DNA of 24,688 nt, taken from NCBI GenBank assembly GCA_002338525.1, contig DDIM01000008.1, positions 112,583 to 137,270 on the forward strand. Direction: 5' to 3'. The position numbers and the translations under genes are program-made. The notes beneath the pieces were generated by a model. The model saw nothing but the letters and a program-made list of their open reading frames with translations, was not told where the DNA came from and searched no databases. The stretch comes from Micavibrio sp. UBA1850. GTDB lineage: Bacteria; Pseudomonadota; Alphaproteobacteria; Micavibrionales; Micavibrionaceae. Shown piece by piece: positions 16,083-24,460 of the stretch. Numbering within the stretch: position 1 is the first letter of the stretch; the number at the start of each line of letters is the position of its first letter.

Positions 16083-16840
16083 ATTTTAGAGGTATAACTG
16101 CCATCTACCAATTTGAAATGGCACGCGCGTTTCGCACGCTCGGACAAAGCATCGCATCACCGGTTTTATCAACCATTTTATATTTTATTGTTTTTGGCTC
16201 AGCCATTGGCTCAAAAATTGCCGATATTGACGGTGTTGAGTACGGCGCGTTTATTGTGCCTGGTCTGATTATGCTCACGATACTCAGCCAAAGCATTTCA
16301 AACGCTTCATTTGGAATTTATTTTCCGCGTTTTTCGGGCACGATCTATGAGATTTTGTCAGCGCCCCTTTCATTCACTGAGGTGTGTTGCGGGTATGTCG
16401 GCGCGGCGGCTACAAAATCACTCGTGATTGGCCTAATCGTCCTTGCAACATCGAGCTTTTTTGTACCGCTAGAGATTGCTCATCCGGTATGGATGCTATT
16501 TTTTCTATTTATGACATGCATTACATTTAGTTTGCTCGGGTTTATTATCGGCGTTTGGGCTGATGGATTTGAAAAACTACAAATTATCCCTCTTCTTGTC
16601 ATTACTCCCCTAACTTTTCTGGGCGGAAGCTTTTACTCCATTCATATGTTGCCTGAATTTTGGCAGAAGGTCTCTTTCCTCAACCCTGTTGTTTACTTAA
16701 TTAGTGGGTTTCGATGGAGTTTTTACGAAAGCGCGGATGTGAGTGTGACAACCAGTATAGCCATGATCTTCGTATTTCTTTTTATCTGTGTTGCAATCGT
16801 TGCGTGGATCTTCAAAACAGGCTATCGTTTGAAAAATTAA
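16079..16840 (+). CDS. ABC-2 type exporter, permease (YadH-like)
   Basis: A 253-residue inner-membrane protein with about six hydrophobic segments. It has an ABC-2 permease layout: a cytoplasmic N-terminus, IVPGLIMLTILSQSISNASF, the FSGTIYEILSAPLS motif in the cytoplasmic loop, FLGGSFYSIHMLPE, and FLNPVVYLISGFRW near the C-terminus. It overlaps the upstream ATPase gene by 4 nt and surely forms the transporter with it. Family resemblance is to YadH/NodJ-like exporters; the cargo is unknown. Confidence 0.92.
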   Translation: MNFRGITAIYQFEMARAFRTLGQSIASPVLSTILYFIVFGSAIGSKIADIDGVEYGAFIVPGLIMLTILSQSISNASFGIYFPRFSGTIYEILSAPLSFTEVCCGYVGAAATKSLVIGLIVLATSSFFVPLEIAHPVWMLFFLFMTCITFSLLGFIIGVWADGFEKLQIIPLLVITPLTFLGGSFYSIHMLPEFWQKVSFLNPVVYLISGFRWSFYESADVSVTTSIAMIFVFLFICVAIVAWIFKTGYRLKN

Positions 16841-16905
16841 TTATTTGCATAACTCTTTATTATCAATTAAGTTGGGTAATGTGAAAAGAATTATGGAGAA
16901 TAAGA

Positions 16906-17328
16906 ATGGCTATCCTTGGCGCTAAACAAGTTATTACTAACGTATTCCAGTCTATCGTATGTGGGTTAGACAGCATGCATAATGCATTTCAAGACAAAAA
17001 TTATGATGTAGCTATCTATGCGGGGATAGATCATGGCCTCACGACGCATAAAGACATGTCTTTCGGTATCTATTGCGTGTGTGACGATACGGCTATATGG
17101 ATGCCTGCATCAACGTCAGATCCGGAAACCATGTCAATTCTAAACGCAATGGAGACTGGCCAGTCTTTTAAAATCTTATCTGAGACAAGCGAAGGCCCCC
17201 TCGGCACAATTATTAATGGCATAAGAGTCGATCAAGATTGTCGATTTTATTCAAACATTACTGAGAATTCAGGACCTATTGTAAATCTTTTTTCTTCTGA
17301 TCCAGTTTCTATAAAATCTCACCTTTGA
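16906..17328 (+). CDS. Hypothetical protein, 140 residues
   Basis: I do not recognise this protein. It begins MAILGAKQVITNVFQSIV, has mixed alpha/beta-like composition with three cysteines in the N-terminal half and a fourth near residue 111, and shows no signal peptide or membrane helix. Residues 33-60 contain DVAIYAGIDHGLTTHKDMSFG, and the C-terminal half has GPLGTIINGIRVDQDC. GGAG lies about 8 nt before the ATG, which supports translation. It stands alone between the exporter operon and argS, with gaps of 65 and 52 nt. Confidence 0.65.
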   Translation: MAILGAKQVITNVFQSIVCGLDSMHNAFQDKNYDVAIYAGIDHGLTTHKDMSFGIYCVCDDTAIWMPASTSDPETMSILNAMETGQSFKILSETSEGPLGTIINGIRVDQDCRFYSNITENSGPIVNLFSSDPVSIKSHL

Positions 17329-17380
17329 ACTTTTTATTCATCATGTTAAATATAAGCCTGTAATATATTAAAGGTTTTAC

Positions 17381-19147
17381 ATGACTTCACTTACTGATTT
17401 ATTGACTGAGCACGTCTCAGCCGTTTTTGTTTCTAGCGACCTTCCAGCAGAACTTGGAAAGGTTAATGTATCAGACCGTCCTGACCTTGCGCAGTTTCAG
17501 TGTAATGGCGCAATGGCTGCTGCAAAAATTGCAAAAAAAGCCCCTCGCCAGATCGCAGAAGATGTAGTTTCAAAACTTAAAGACAACGACATTTTTGATA
17601 GTGTCGAAATTGCAGGCCCTGGGTTCATAAACCTTAATGTGAGCGATTCTTTTTTGCAAAACTACCTTGAGACATCAATTCTAGGTGATAATTTCTCTAT
17701 TCCTGATTTAGGAGAGGGAAACACCATCGTTCTTGATTATGGTGGGCCAAATGTAGGAAAACCAATGCATGTGGGGCATCTGCGCTCTTCTATTATTGGT
17801 GACTCGCTGAGACGTGTATTCAATTATCTAGGTTATAAAGCCCTTGGCGACGTACACCTTGGTGATTGGGGCACACAAATGGGAATGATTATATCAGAGC
17901 TTGAAATTCGCAATCCTGAGTGGCCTTATTTTGATGCCGATTTCACAGGCCCCTACCCCGAAGAAAGCCCCGTAACACTCAAAGATTTTGAAGAGCTGTA
18001 CCCCACAGCATCAAAGGCATGTAAAGAAGACCCTGAGCGTCATGAACGTGCAAAACAAGCAACAGTTGATCTACAAAACAAACGTGCCGGGTACATCGCG
18101 TTGTGGCAACATTTTGTAAATGTATCTGTTGCCAGCATTAAAACAAATTTTGGCGCACTGAATGTTCATTTTGATTTATGGAATGGTGAAGCCAGTGTGC
18201 ATGATTTGATTGCGCCCATGGTAGAAAAGCTCAAAGCATCATCTCATGCCGTTGATAGTGATGGTGCGCTTGTTGTACCTGTTCAAAGTGAAGATGATAC
18301 AAAAGAGATACCGCCGCTGATCCTTTATAAAAAGGACGGTGCGGTGATGTATGGTACTACCGATCTTGCGACGCTGGTTGAGCGTATGGATTTATATGCA
18401 CCATCAAAAATTGTCTACATTGTTGACAAAAGGCAGCATTTGCACTTTGAACAAGTCTTTCGTGCAGGTCGTCTATCTGGGATCACATCTGACACAACAG
18501 AGCTTGTACATGTTGGCTACGGCACAATGAACGGCACAGACGGCAAGCCTTTCAAAACGCGTGCCGGTGGTGTGATGAAGTTGGAAGATTTGATAAAAAT
18601 GGCACGTGAAAAGGCGACCGAGCGTCTAAACGAAGCCAATATTGGTGATAATCTATCAGATGATGAAAAGCATGACATTGCGACAAAGATTGGGTTGTCT
18701 GCGATTAAATTTTCAGACCTGCAAAACAATCCCGTGACTGATTATATATTTGATTTAGATCGCATGACATCATTTGAGGGGAAAACGGGCCCTTACATTT
18801 TGTATCAAGCGGTGCGCATTAAATCACTCCTTAGAAAAGCACTGGAGCAAGGCGTCAATGTTGAAGGACGTATTGTTATCAGCGAACACAATAAAAAGCT
18901 CGTTTTGCTAATGGGACAGCTTCCAAATGTTTTGAAAGGTGTTTGTAAGAGCTATTCTCCACATATCCTTGCTGATTATATATATAATTTGGCGCAAGAG
19001 TTTTCTAGCTTTTACAATAGCTGTCACATCCTCTCAGAAGAAGATGCTAGCGTAAAAGAAAGCCATTTGGCGCTTTGTGATCTTGTCTCACAACAATTAG
19101 ATGTTACGATGGGGCTATTGGGAATTGAAATTCCTGAGCGCATGTAA
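17381..19147 (+). CDS. argS: Arginyl-tRNA synthetase
   Basis: Class I synthetase that charges tRNA-Arg; 588 residues, typical. The N-terminal ArgRS-specific domain has VAGPGFIN-like sequence (IAGPGFINLNVSD). The HIGH motif lies in GGPNVGKPMHVGHLRSSI, followed by GDVHLGDWGTQMG. The KMSKS position reads KPFKTRAGGVMKLEDL, the same non-canonical form as in E. coli ArgRS, so it is not a defect. The C-terminal DALR domain begins around residue 470 (GPYILYQAVRI precedes it). AAAGG lies about 7 nt before the ATG. It converges with the minus-strand pilin-like gene, with a 42-nt gap and no clear terminator. Confidence 0.97.
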   Translation: MTSLTDLLTEHVSAVFVSSDLPAELGKVNVSDRPDLAQFQCNGAMAAAKIAKKAPRQIAEDVVSKLKDNDIFDSVEIAGPGFINLNVSDSFLQNYLETSILGDNFSIPDLGEGNTIVLDYGGPNVGKPMHVGHLRSSIIGDSLRRVFNYLGYKALGDVHLGDWGTQMGMIISELEIRNPEWPYFDADFTGPYPEESPVTLKDFEELYPTASKACKEDPERHERAKQATVDLQNKRAGYIALWQHFVNVSVASIKTNFGALNVHFDLWNGEASVHDLIAPMVEKLKASSHAVDSDGALVVPVQSEDDTKEIPPLILYKKDGAVMYGTTDLATLVERMDLYAPSKIVYIVDKRQHLHFEQVFRAGRLSGITSDTTELVHVGYGTMNGTDGKPFKTRAGGVMKLEDLIKMAREKATERLNEANIGDNLSDDEKHDIATKIGLSAIKFSDLQNNPVTDYIFDLDRMTSFEGKTGPYILYQAVRIKSLLRKALEQGVNVEGRIVISEHNKKLVLLMGQLPNVLKGVCKSYSPHILADYIYNLAQEFSSFYNSCHILSEEDASVKESHLALCDLVSQQLDVTMGLLGIEIPERM

Positions 19148-19189
19148 CACGCGCAAATACGTTATAATAATAGGTTTTGCAAATTTAGC

Positions 19190-19894
19190 TTAACGGACCA
19201 AAACCGCATGGTAAAAATGGTAGGTGCCCGTGTTTGGTGTACCGCCCCCTTCAAAACAAGCTGTTTGCTTTCCATCCAGATTTTTATCTCCGCTGGTATC
19301 TCGTATTTGATATGAGCTTGAAAACGTGCCGGTGAATTTGACATTGGTATAGCCGACGGCGAGATCCTGCGGTGGCTCTCCATCAGTCAAAGGTACGTTT
19401 ACTTCGGTGTTGACCGCCATACACATCTCTCTTGAGACGTTAGGAAGGATCATCATAAGCTCGCCTCCCGCAATTCCTAAATCTTGAATATTAGCGGTGC
19501 TTACAAAGATCCATTCACTACCGTCGTTAATATTATTTTCTGGTGAGCGCCATGTCATATTCCCCCCATCCGGGTGAAACACTTTGCATCGATCTTCCGC
19601 CGCAGGCGTGTGCTCATAACCAGACACGACATCGTTTTCAAAACTTATATCTGACTCTGAACAGCCTCTTGTTAAAAGGCGCGCCACAGATCGCTCGATA
19701 GACGTTGCATAATTTATAACTTGGTTTGCCTCTAGCTTTGCTTGGCCTAAAGTCATAACACTATTTGAAGAGTTTCCTGTTGTGCGTGTGAACGTGAAAG
19801 CAATAGCAACAAACAAGGCCACAGCCACAAGAATGACAACCATCGCACTTCCGTGTTCGGAAGTATGAGGTTGGGTCAATTTTGAATTACGCAT
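19190..19894 (-). CDS. Prepilin-like (type IV pilin / GspK-PilX-like N-terminus) protein
   Basis: A 234-residue protein with a short charged leader and a prepilin-like junction: EHG at 13-15, then SAMVVILVAVALFVAIAF (16-33). Cleavage after G15 and N-methylation by a prepilin peptidase are predicted. The +5 glutamate of major pilins is missing, as in GspK or PilX-type minor pilins. The remainder is a soluble domain with four cysteines (C78, C103, C158, C213), which could form two disulfides in the periplasm. I chose ATG 19894, which overlaps the dotL stop by 8 nt, because it puts the leader right before the hydrophobic stretch; a longer frame inside dotL would hide it. No pilus assembly genes are visible here. 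Its link to DotL/DotM is an inference from coupling. Confidence 0.75.
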   Translation of the reverse strand: MRNSKLTQPHTSEHGSAMVVILVAVALFVAIAFTFTRTTGNSSNSVMTLGQAKLEANQVINYATSIERSVARLLTRGCSESDISFENDVVSGYEHTPAAEDRCKVFHPDGGNMTWRSPENNINDGSEWIFVSTANIQDLGIAGGELMMILPNVSREMCMAVNTEVNVPLTDGEPPQDLAVGYTNVKFTGTFSSSYQIRDTSGDKNLDGKQTACFEGGGTPNTGTYHFYHAVLVR

Positions 19895-22277
19895 CTTCTT
19901 TACTTTTGAAAAGAACTTTTGCTGCATCTTCGCCTGCCTTCTTGATAATTGAAAGAGCTTCTTTTGACGCCGTCTTACGCGCCATATTTTCTGGATGTGA
20001 CATGGCTTCTGGCTGTTGACCATCCCCTGACGTATCCTCATCGCTGTCTTGTACGCGCTTTACTGTCGATTGATCATCTTGAGACACCGTTTCAACTGTG
20101 CCTTCTGGCACTTTTTCTTCTTCGCTCTTTTTGCCCTTTGAGAAAAAGCCCATAGGGTTTGATGCCTCTGTAACAACAGGATTATGCGTCTTTTCTAAGG
20201 CTACAGCTTCTTGCGCAGATGTTGGTTGCGATTGTTGTACCGCGCTTGCTTCTTGAACTGCTGCAGATGGAACAGCCGGCGCAGGCGTGCTCATATCAAT
20301 AACGTTATCGGCTGCATATACATCAACAATGCTATAGATTGAGCGATCAATAAAATTGTCTGTTTTTCCCTCGCCGCGCTTAAATCCTTTTGCCAAATTC
20401 GCAATAACATCAGGCGTTTCTGCTACAACCGTTGATTTTGCCGCGGTCCAGTTTTTCTTAACCATACGGTCACGAAGACGCGCAATTGAACTTGCGTTTT
20501 TAAGGGTATCGGCCTTATGCGGTGCCAATGACATAAAGCGCGTCACCCGCATGGCTTTAGCGTGCCCGGGGTTAGAGTAGTAAACTTGCGCATCCATAAT
20601 GGTGCTTCCGAAACAAATAACGGCTTGGCCTTCTGAAAATGATTTTAAGCCGTCATATGAAGCATTGGCACGGATTTGCATACTTGCCTGATGCGTATCA
20701 AAATACGATTTTGAAAATCCTGAGTTATCCGTTTGGAAACCAGACATCTCTGTCACCAAAGATTCACCAACTGTTTTTTCAAAGAATTCTTTTGTTTGTG
20801 TCGGGTCTTCAAGCTTACCGAATATTTTAATGTTACAGTTGGCTGTAATTGAGCGCGCTTCTTCTTTCACGCGCTTTTCAAGGGCCGGTAAATCCTGCGC
20901 GGAGAAGACGAGGCTAAAGCCTAGAGATCGCGCTTGCGCAGCCATCACGGCCATACCGGCTGCGGTATAGTAACCAACCTCGTCAAACACTGTTACAAAC
21001 GGTGTTGCCGAGTGCGTTGGTTTGTTTTCAATAACTGTTTCAGATGACCCCTCAACGCTTGATCCCAAAGATGACCCCATCATACCCTTGATAGTTGCGG
21101 CCACAATTTTACCAAGGTTTGCAATCTCATCACTTGATTTTTCCAAAGCGGGAATCAGCACAACCATGATACGACGATTCAAAACAACGTCGACCATGTT
21201 TACATCTGCGTATTCGGCATCAAAGATATAACCGTATTCGTCACCCAATGACTGCAAAGACCGTGTAAACTGCATAGACAAATAGCCGTGCTGTTGGTGT
21301 GCGGTTGTTTGATCAATCGGTGGTTGTCCAGGGGATGCTGGCTTTTCTTTACCTTCGTCATCCCACGCGGCATCATTATATCCTGGAAGCGTTTCCAAAT
21401 ATCCTTTTACCCCAGCCGCCAAATGATCTGGCAATGCCTCTTCACGAGACAATTTAATAATATTATTTAACTGCAAAAACTGACGGATGGTTGTAACGTT
21501 CAATGGTACATCCTGATTATCACGCTTCCACGTCAATGCAGGCATAATTGTACCCACAAGCGCCACGGCACGCTCTTTCCACATCGCGTTATCGCCCTCG
21601 GCATCTGGCATCAATGACACAAGCATGTTCGTTAGATACGACGCCGATCCTGATGAGAAAGGGTTCATTGAATTTGAAGGGGCTTTCGTATCCGAATTCC
21701 CTGTCATATAGTTTAAGACCATCAAATCATCGTCACGGCCAAAACGACGAACCAATGATGACAGGCCTGACCAAAGGTCGGTATCGGCTTTACCGTCAAT
21801 GTAGACAAAGCCAGATCCCCATGTCAGAGCGTTACTGACAATCGATTTTAGACCTTCTGTTTTACCCGCCCCTGTTGTTCCCAGATACAAGATGTGCGTA
21901 CTTACATCAGATTTTGTAAACCAAACCTCTTCTTTAGTATCTTTGTGGTTTCCAAGATACATGATCCCCTCGGGGCGCATGTTTTTGCCAGGGCCTGTAT
22001 TGTTACCATCTTTATATTTCGAGCCATATGGCATTTTGAAAATGATGGTGCGGTCACGCTTTGTCAGCCACCAGAAGTAAAGCAAAGCAAACACCAAGAT
22101 AAAATCTGATAGCGTGAGCATCCACGGCAGAAAATGAGGTGCTGCCGCCAAGACGATGAATATAGAAATTGACACCGTCGGCGTTGATAAAGATTCGGCC
22201 AAACGCGCCCAAAAGGACCTCGTGTCACGAAGGAACTTGGTATGCTCAGCGCCATATTTTCTCTGATCGAGTGCCAT
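19887..22277 (-). CDS. icmO: DotL/IcmO-type T4BSS coupling ATPase
   Basis: Homologue of DotL/IcmO, the type IVB secretion coupling protein that receives substrates at the inner membrane. The 796 residues include two hydrophobic segments at about 35-70, a Walker A GTTGAGKT at 133-140, SMNPF near 203-207, a Walker B ending FDEVG (431-435) and a FSAQDLPAL motif (458-466) as in VirD4/TrwB-like ATPases. Length is close to Legionella DotL. The tail from about 640 is low-complexity, rich in Ala, Gln, Ser and Glu; in Legionella the DotL tail recruits adaptor proteins (known), but this tail need not. The start has no good ribosome binding site. It follows the 199-residue gene by 24 nt and overlaps the next gene by 8 nt. 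Confidence 0.92.
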   Translation of the reverse strand: MALDQRKYGAEHTKFLRDTRSFWARLAESLSTPTVSISIFIVLAAAPHFLPWMLTLSDFILVFALLYFWWLTKRDRTIIFKMPYGSKYKDGNNTGPGKNMRPEGIMYLGNHKDTKEEVWFTKSDVSTHILYLGTTGAGKTEGLKSIVSNALTWGSGFVYIDGKADTDLWSGLSSLVRRFGRDDDLMVLNYMTGNSDTKAPSNSMNPFSSGSASYLTNMLVSLMPDAEGDNAMWKERAVALVGTIMPALTWKRDNQDVPLNVTTIRQFLQLNNIIKLSREEALPDHLAAGVKGYLETLPGYNDAAWDDEGKEKPASPGQPPIDQTTAHQQHGYLSMQFTRSLQSLGDEYGYIFDAEYADVNMVDVVLNRRIMVVLIPALEKSSDEIANLGKIVAATIKGMMGSSLGSSVEGSSETVIENKPTHSATPFVTVFDEVGYYTAAGMAVMAAQARSLGFSLVFSAQDLPALEKRVKEEARSITANCNIKIFGKLEDPTQTKEFFEKTVGESLVTEMSGFQTDNSGFSKSYFDTHQASMQIRANASYDGLKSFSEGQAVICFGSTIMDAQVYYSNPGHAKAMRVTRFMSLAPHKADTLKNASSIARLRDRMVKKNWTAAKSTVVAETPDVIANLAKGFKRGEGKTDNFIDRSIYSIVDVYAADNVIDMSTPAPAVPSAAVQEASAVQQSQPTSAQEAVALEKTHNPVVTEASNPMGFFSKGKKSEEEKVPEGTVETVSQDDQSTVKRVQDSDEDTSGDGQQPEAMSHPENMARKTASKEALSIIKKAGEDAAKVLFKSKEDA

Positions 22278-22301
22278 ATCGTATGTATAATTCCGTAGTT
22301 A

Positions 22302-22901
22302 TTAACGTCGCTTCAAGAAATCATCCGCAGACATAACCTCGCCTGTTTTTGTTTCGCGCTCTATTGATTGGGATTGAGATAAAGATTGTTGTTGTACAGG
22401 GCCGGGTAAGCTGCCCTCTTTTATACCTTTGTATACTTGAACACCGACAAAAACGATGCTGATGAACATCGCAATAAGAAGCAGCGCAAAAAGATATTTA
22501 ATAATACGAAACACCCAACGGATAGGTGACATCGGCCTTTTAGTTGTGTTCACAACTACAGGTAAATTTCTGTTACTGCCTTTTTCATCTTTTTCATTAG
22601 GAACAACTATAGGCCCTTGCGCGTCATATTTTCTCATCGCTTTGGTGATTGCAATTAAGGCACGTGTTGCCTTTAATTTTTCTTCATAGCTTGCAATGAC
22701 ATGTGCGTCTGCTTTAGGCGTTTTTAAGACCACATCATACTGTCCTGCACCTGCCCCGCGCACTTCAATCGCTGATGATTTGGCCGTGTTAAGATCCATG
22801 CGCCACACCACAGGTTGTATCGCATCTGGCAACGAAAGAACAAGCGTCCCCCCCGCAACCTTTGCTGATGATTTATATCCTCCTGTTAGATGCTGTAACA
22901 T
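22302..22901 (-). CDS. Unknown single-pass membrane protein between dotM and dotL
   Basis: A 199-residue protein I cannot name. Residues 1-92 form a small soluble domain (beta-like strands around VAGGTLVLSLPDA and YDVVLKTPKADAHVI, then a helix ATRALIAITKAMRKY). Next come a charged linker, one clear membrane helix (about 129-153) after the arginine-rich RWVFRIIK, and a Gln/Ser-rich C-terminal tail ending DDFLKRR. AGGAAAG lies before the ATG, preceded by a 9-nt tandem repeat. It sits between dotM and dotL with short gaps (71 and 24 nt), suggesting that it belongs to the coupling complex. No similarity to DotN, IcmS or IcmW is evident by eye. Confidence 0.7.
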   Translation of the reverse strand: MLQHLTGGYKSSAKVAGGTLVLSLPDAIQPVVWRMDLNTAKSSAIEVRGAGAGQYDVVLKTPKADAHVIASYEEKLKATRALIAITKAMRKYDAQGPIVVPNEKDEKGSNRNLPVVVNTTKRPMSPIRWVFRIIKYLFALLLIAMFISIVFVGVQVYKGIKEGSLPGPVQQQSLSQSQSIERETKTGEVMSADDFLKRR

Positions 22902-22903
22902 TT

Positions 22904-22939
22904 TTCTTTCCTACTTTGCCTGTTATGCCTGGTTTGCCT
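22904..22939 (-). repeat. 9-nt tandem repeat upstream of the 199-residue gene
   Basis: On the minus strand four consecutive 9-mers read AGGCAAACC, AGGCATAAC, AGGCAAAGT and AGGAAAGAA, ending just before the ATG at 22901. The frame leading into the gene has a TAG inside this block, so it is not coding in that frame. The last unit carries the AGGA ribosome binding site, so the block repeats a Shine-Dalgarno-like core. Confidence 0.7.
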
Positions 22940-22972
22940 AGATTGTATATTCTTAGTTTTTATTTTTATTGG

Positions 22973-24175
22973 TTAAGTCCCTTTGACCTTTTTGACACCG
23001 CGCTTATTTTTGGATTTGCTGTAATCCATTTGCGGTATTGGGCGCGCACGACTTGAGACCATATACTTGCCTATTGAATCAATGGCTTCTTTAACTGATG
23101 GCTTCAGCACGGGACGCTGCGTAAGCTTTTCTATACGGAAATGCGACATACAGCCCAGCGCTTCCATGTGGTAAGTTTGGCGTCCCAAGTTATTCAAGGC
23201 GTACCATGCGTGGCGATCATGAGCGCGCAACCACACAAATTGAGATGGTGACAACACGCCCCCTTCTTCACGAGCCACAAGAAGCGCACGCAGTAAAGCT
23301 GTGTTTTCGAAGGCGTGCTGATTACACGCTGAGATAACTTTTCCAGCCATATCTCTATTTTTAAGAATTTTACGTGAGCGTTTTAAAAGGTGGCTTGAAA
23401 TTTTCAATCCATTTTTATGCGTCCAAGACCGAGATAGCTCTCCTAAAATTTCATCAGACTCATCTCTTTTTCTTACAGACTTCAAACAAAAGGCGGCAAT
23501 CAAGACTTGCTTATAAGCTGGTAGGTGAGCCCAACCGCGCCATGGTTTTCCTAATTGCTTTTTAAACGCACGCTCGGCGGCGCCAAAATCTAGCTTTCCA
23601 TCAGGCACAGGAACACCTTCATACGCAAGCCATTCCTCTGGTCCTAACGCCTCTGCAAATGATGGCAGCTCGGCAGGCACAGGTGAGCCGGGAGGGCGTG
23701 GCGGCTGATTTGATGGGTTAAACTCAACAAACGGCGCAATATAAGGGAAGGTTTGAGATTGTGCTTTTATTAAACTATCAAGGCCGTGCGTACGTCTAAA
23801 CTGCGTGTTGGGACCACGGAACATGCACCACAGAGCGATCGCGACAAACAAAACTGTTAGAAACCAACGATAAGGGTAGAGCGCCAATGTGGCAATTTTA
23901 GAGCTGATGTCGCCGTTAATTTGTTCTTTTGTTAATGACGGTATGCCGTCAAACCACTGTTTATGATTCAGAAAGTTATCACCCCACGGCACAACATATG
24001 AATCGGATACAAACCAATCAACTAGCCACATTTCGCCATAACGCATCCATCTAAATACACTTCTTACATCATATTGGAAATAGTGCCAAAAAACGATAAA
24101 GCATATGACCGCTATAGCCATAATGATAAACCATCCTATTGCATTATCACTTCCCGTTACATTGCCGTCTGACAT
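22973..24175 (-). CDS. icmP: DotM/IcmP-type T4BSS coupling complex protein
   Basis: Homologue of DotM/IcmP, an inner-membrane partner of DotL in type IVB secretion. The 400-residue product has two hydrophobic segments (about 12-31 and 101-119) flanking a Trp-rich segment, then a large cytoplasmic domain. The sequence FRRTHGLDSLIKAQSQTFPYIAPFVEFNPSNQPPRPPG is split here for clarity: FRRTHGLDSLIKAQSQ is the DotM-like opening of that domain, followed by a Pro-rich stretch and HAFENTALLRALLVARE later. Length is close to Legionella DotM. The start has no ribosome binding site. It heads the minus-strand cassette dotM - unknown - dotL - prepilin-like; no other dot/icm gene is inside the window. Confidence 0.88.
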   Translation of the reverse strand: MSDGNVTGSDNAIGWFIIMAIAVICFIVFWHYFQYDVRSVFRWMRYGEMWLVDWFVSDSYVVPWGDNFLNHKQWFDGIPSLTKEQINGDISSKIATLALYPYRWFLTVLFVAIALWCMFRGPNTQFRRTHGLDSLIKAQSQTFPYIAPFVEFNPSNQPPRPPGSPVPAELPSFAEALGPEEWLAYEGVPVPDGKLDFGAAERAFKKQLGKPWRGWAHLPAYKQVLIAAFCLKSVRKRDESDEILGELSRSWTHKNGLKISSHLLKRSRKILKNRDMAGKVISACNQHAFENTALLRALLVAREEGGVLSPSQFVWLRAHDRHAWYALNNLGRQTYHMEALGCMSHFRIEKLTQRPVLKPSVKEAIDSIGKYMVSSRARPIPQMDYSKSKNKRGVKKVKGT

Positions 24176-24460
24176 TATATTTTTAACTTTATTTGTTTGC
24201 GTTTATCTTAATTAGAACAATACCATCATCTTATAATATAGCGTAGTAAAAAGCCAAGGACTCTCTTAATAATATGATGTTTTTTTATATTTTTACATTT
24301 TTTTGCATTTTATACTTTTCAAAATAATTTTTGTTTGCTACAAGGTCTCATCATTTTAGATGATTTGATACTTAAGAGCGGTAAAGTCTACATCTTCGCC
24401 ACTCAAAAACTATCAAAATGGGTTGCAATCTTGCCCTTCATTATTTTTAATGTCATAAAC
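24176..24460. other. AT-rich intergenic region between dotM and the tRNA repeats
   Basis: About 285 nt, very AT-rich with several T-tracts around 24280-24340. I see no gene in it. A candidate promoter for dotM lies at 24230-24257. A small TCATC/GATGA inverted repeat lies at about 24348-24363. Its right end (about 24420-24460) is weakly similar to the stretch before the second tRNA copy, as if it were part of an older, diverged repeat. Confidence 0.6.
24230..24257 (-). promoter_or_regulatory. Candidate promoter of the dotM cassette
   Basis: On the minus strand, TTGGCT and TATAAG with a 16-nt spacer. Transcription would start near 24223, giving a leader of about 48 nt before the dotM ATG. The -10 is a five-of-six match, the -35 four of six. 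Confidence 0.4.

Noticed and set aside
18541..18588. Apparent loss of the KMSKS motif in argS
   Set aside because: E. coli-type arginyl-tRNA synthetases have the same KPFKTRAGG-type replacement, so this is normal for the family.
19741..20041. An extended 283-codon frame for the prepilin-like gene starting inside dotL
   Set aside because: The added 49 residues are a basic, low-complexity translation of dotL in another frame and would bury the prepilin-like junction; ATG 19894 is the sensible start.
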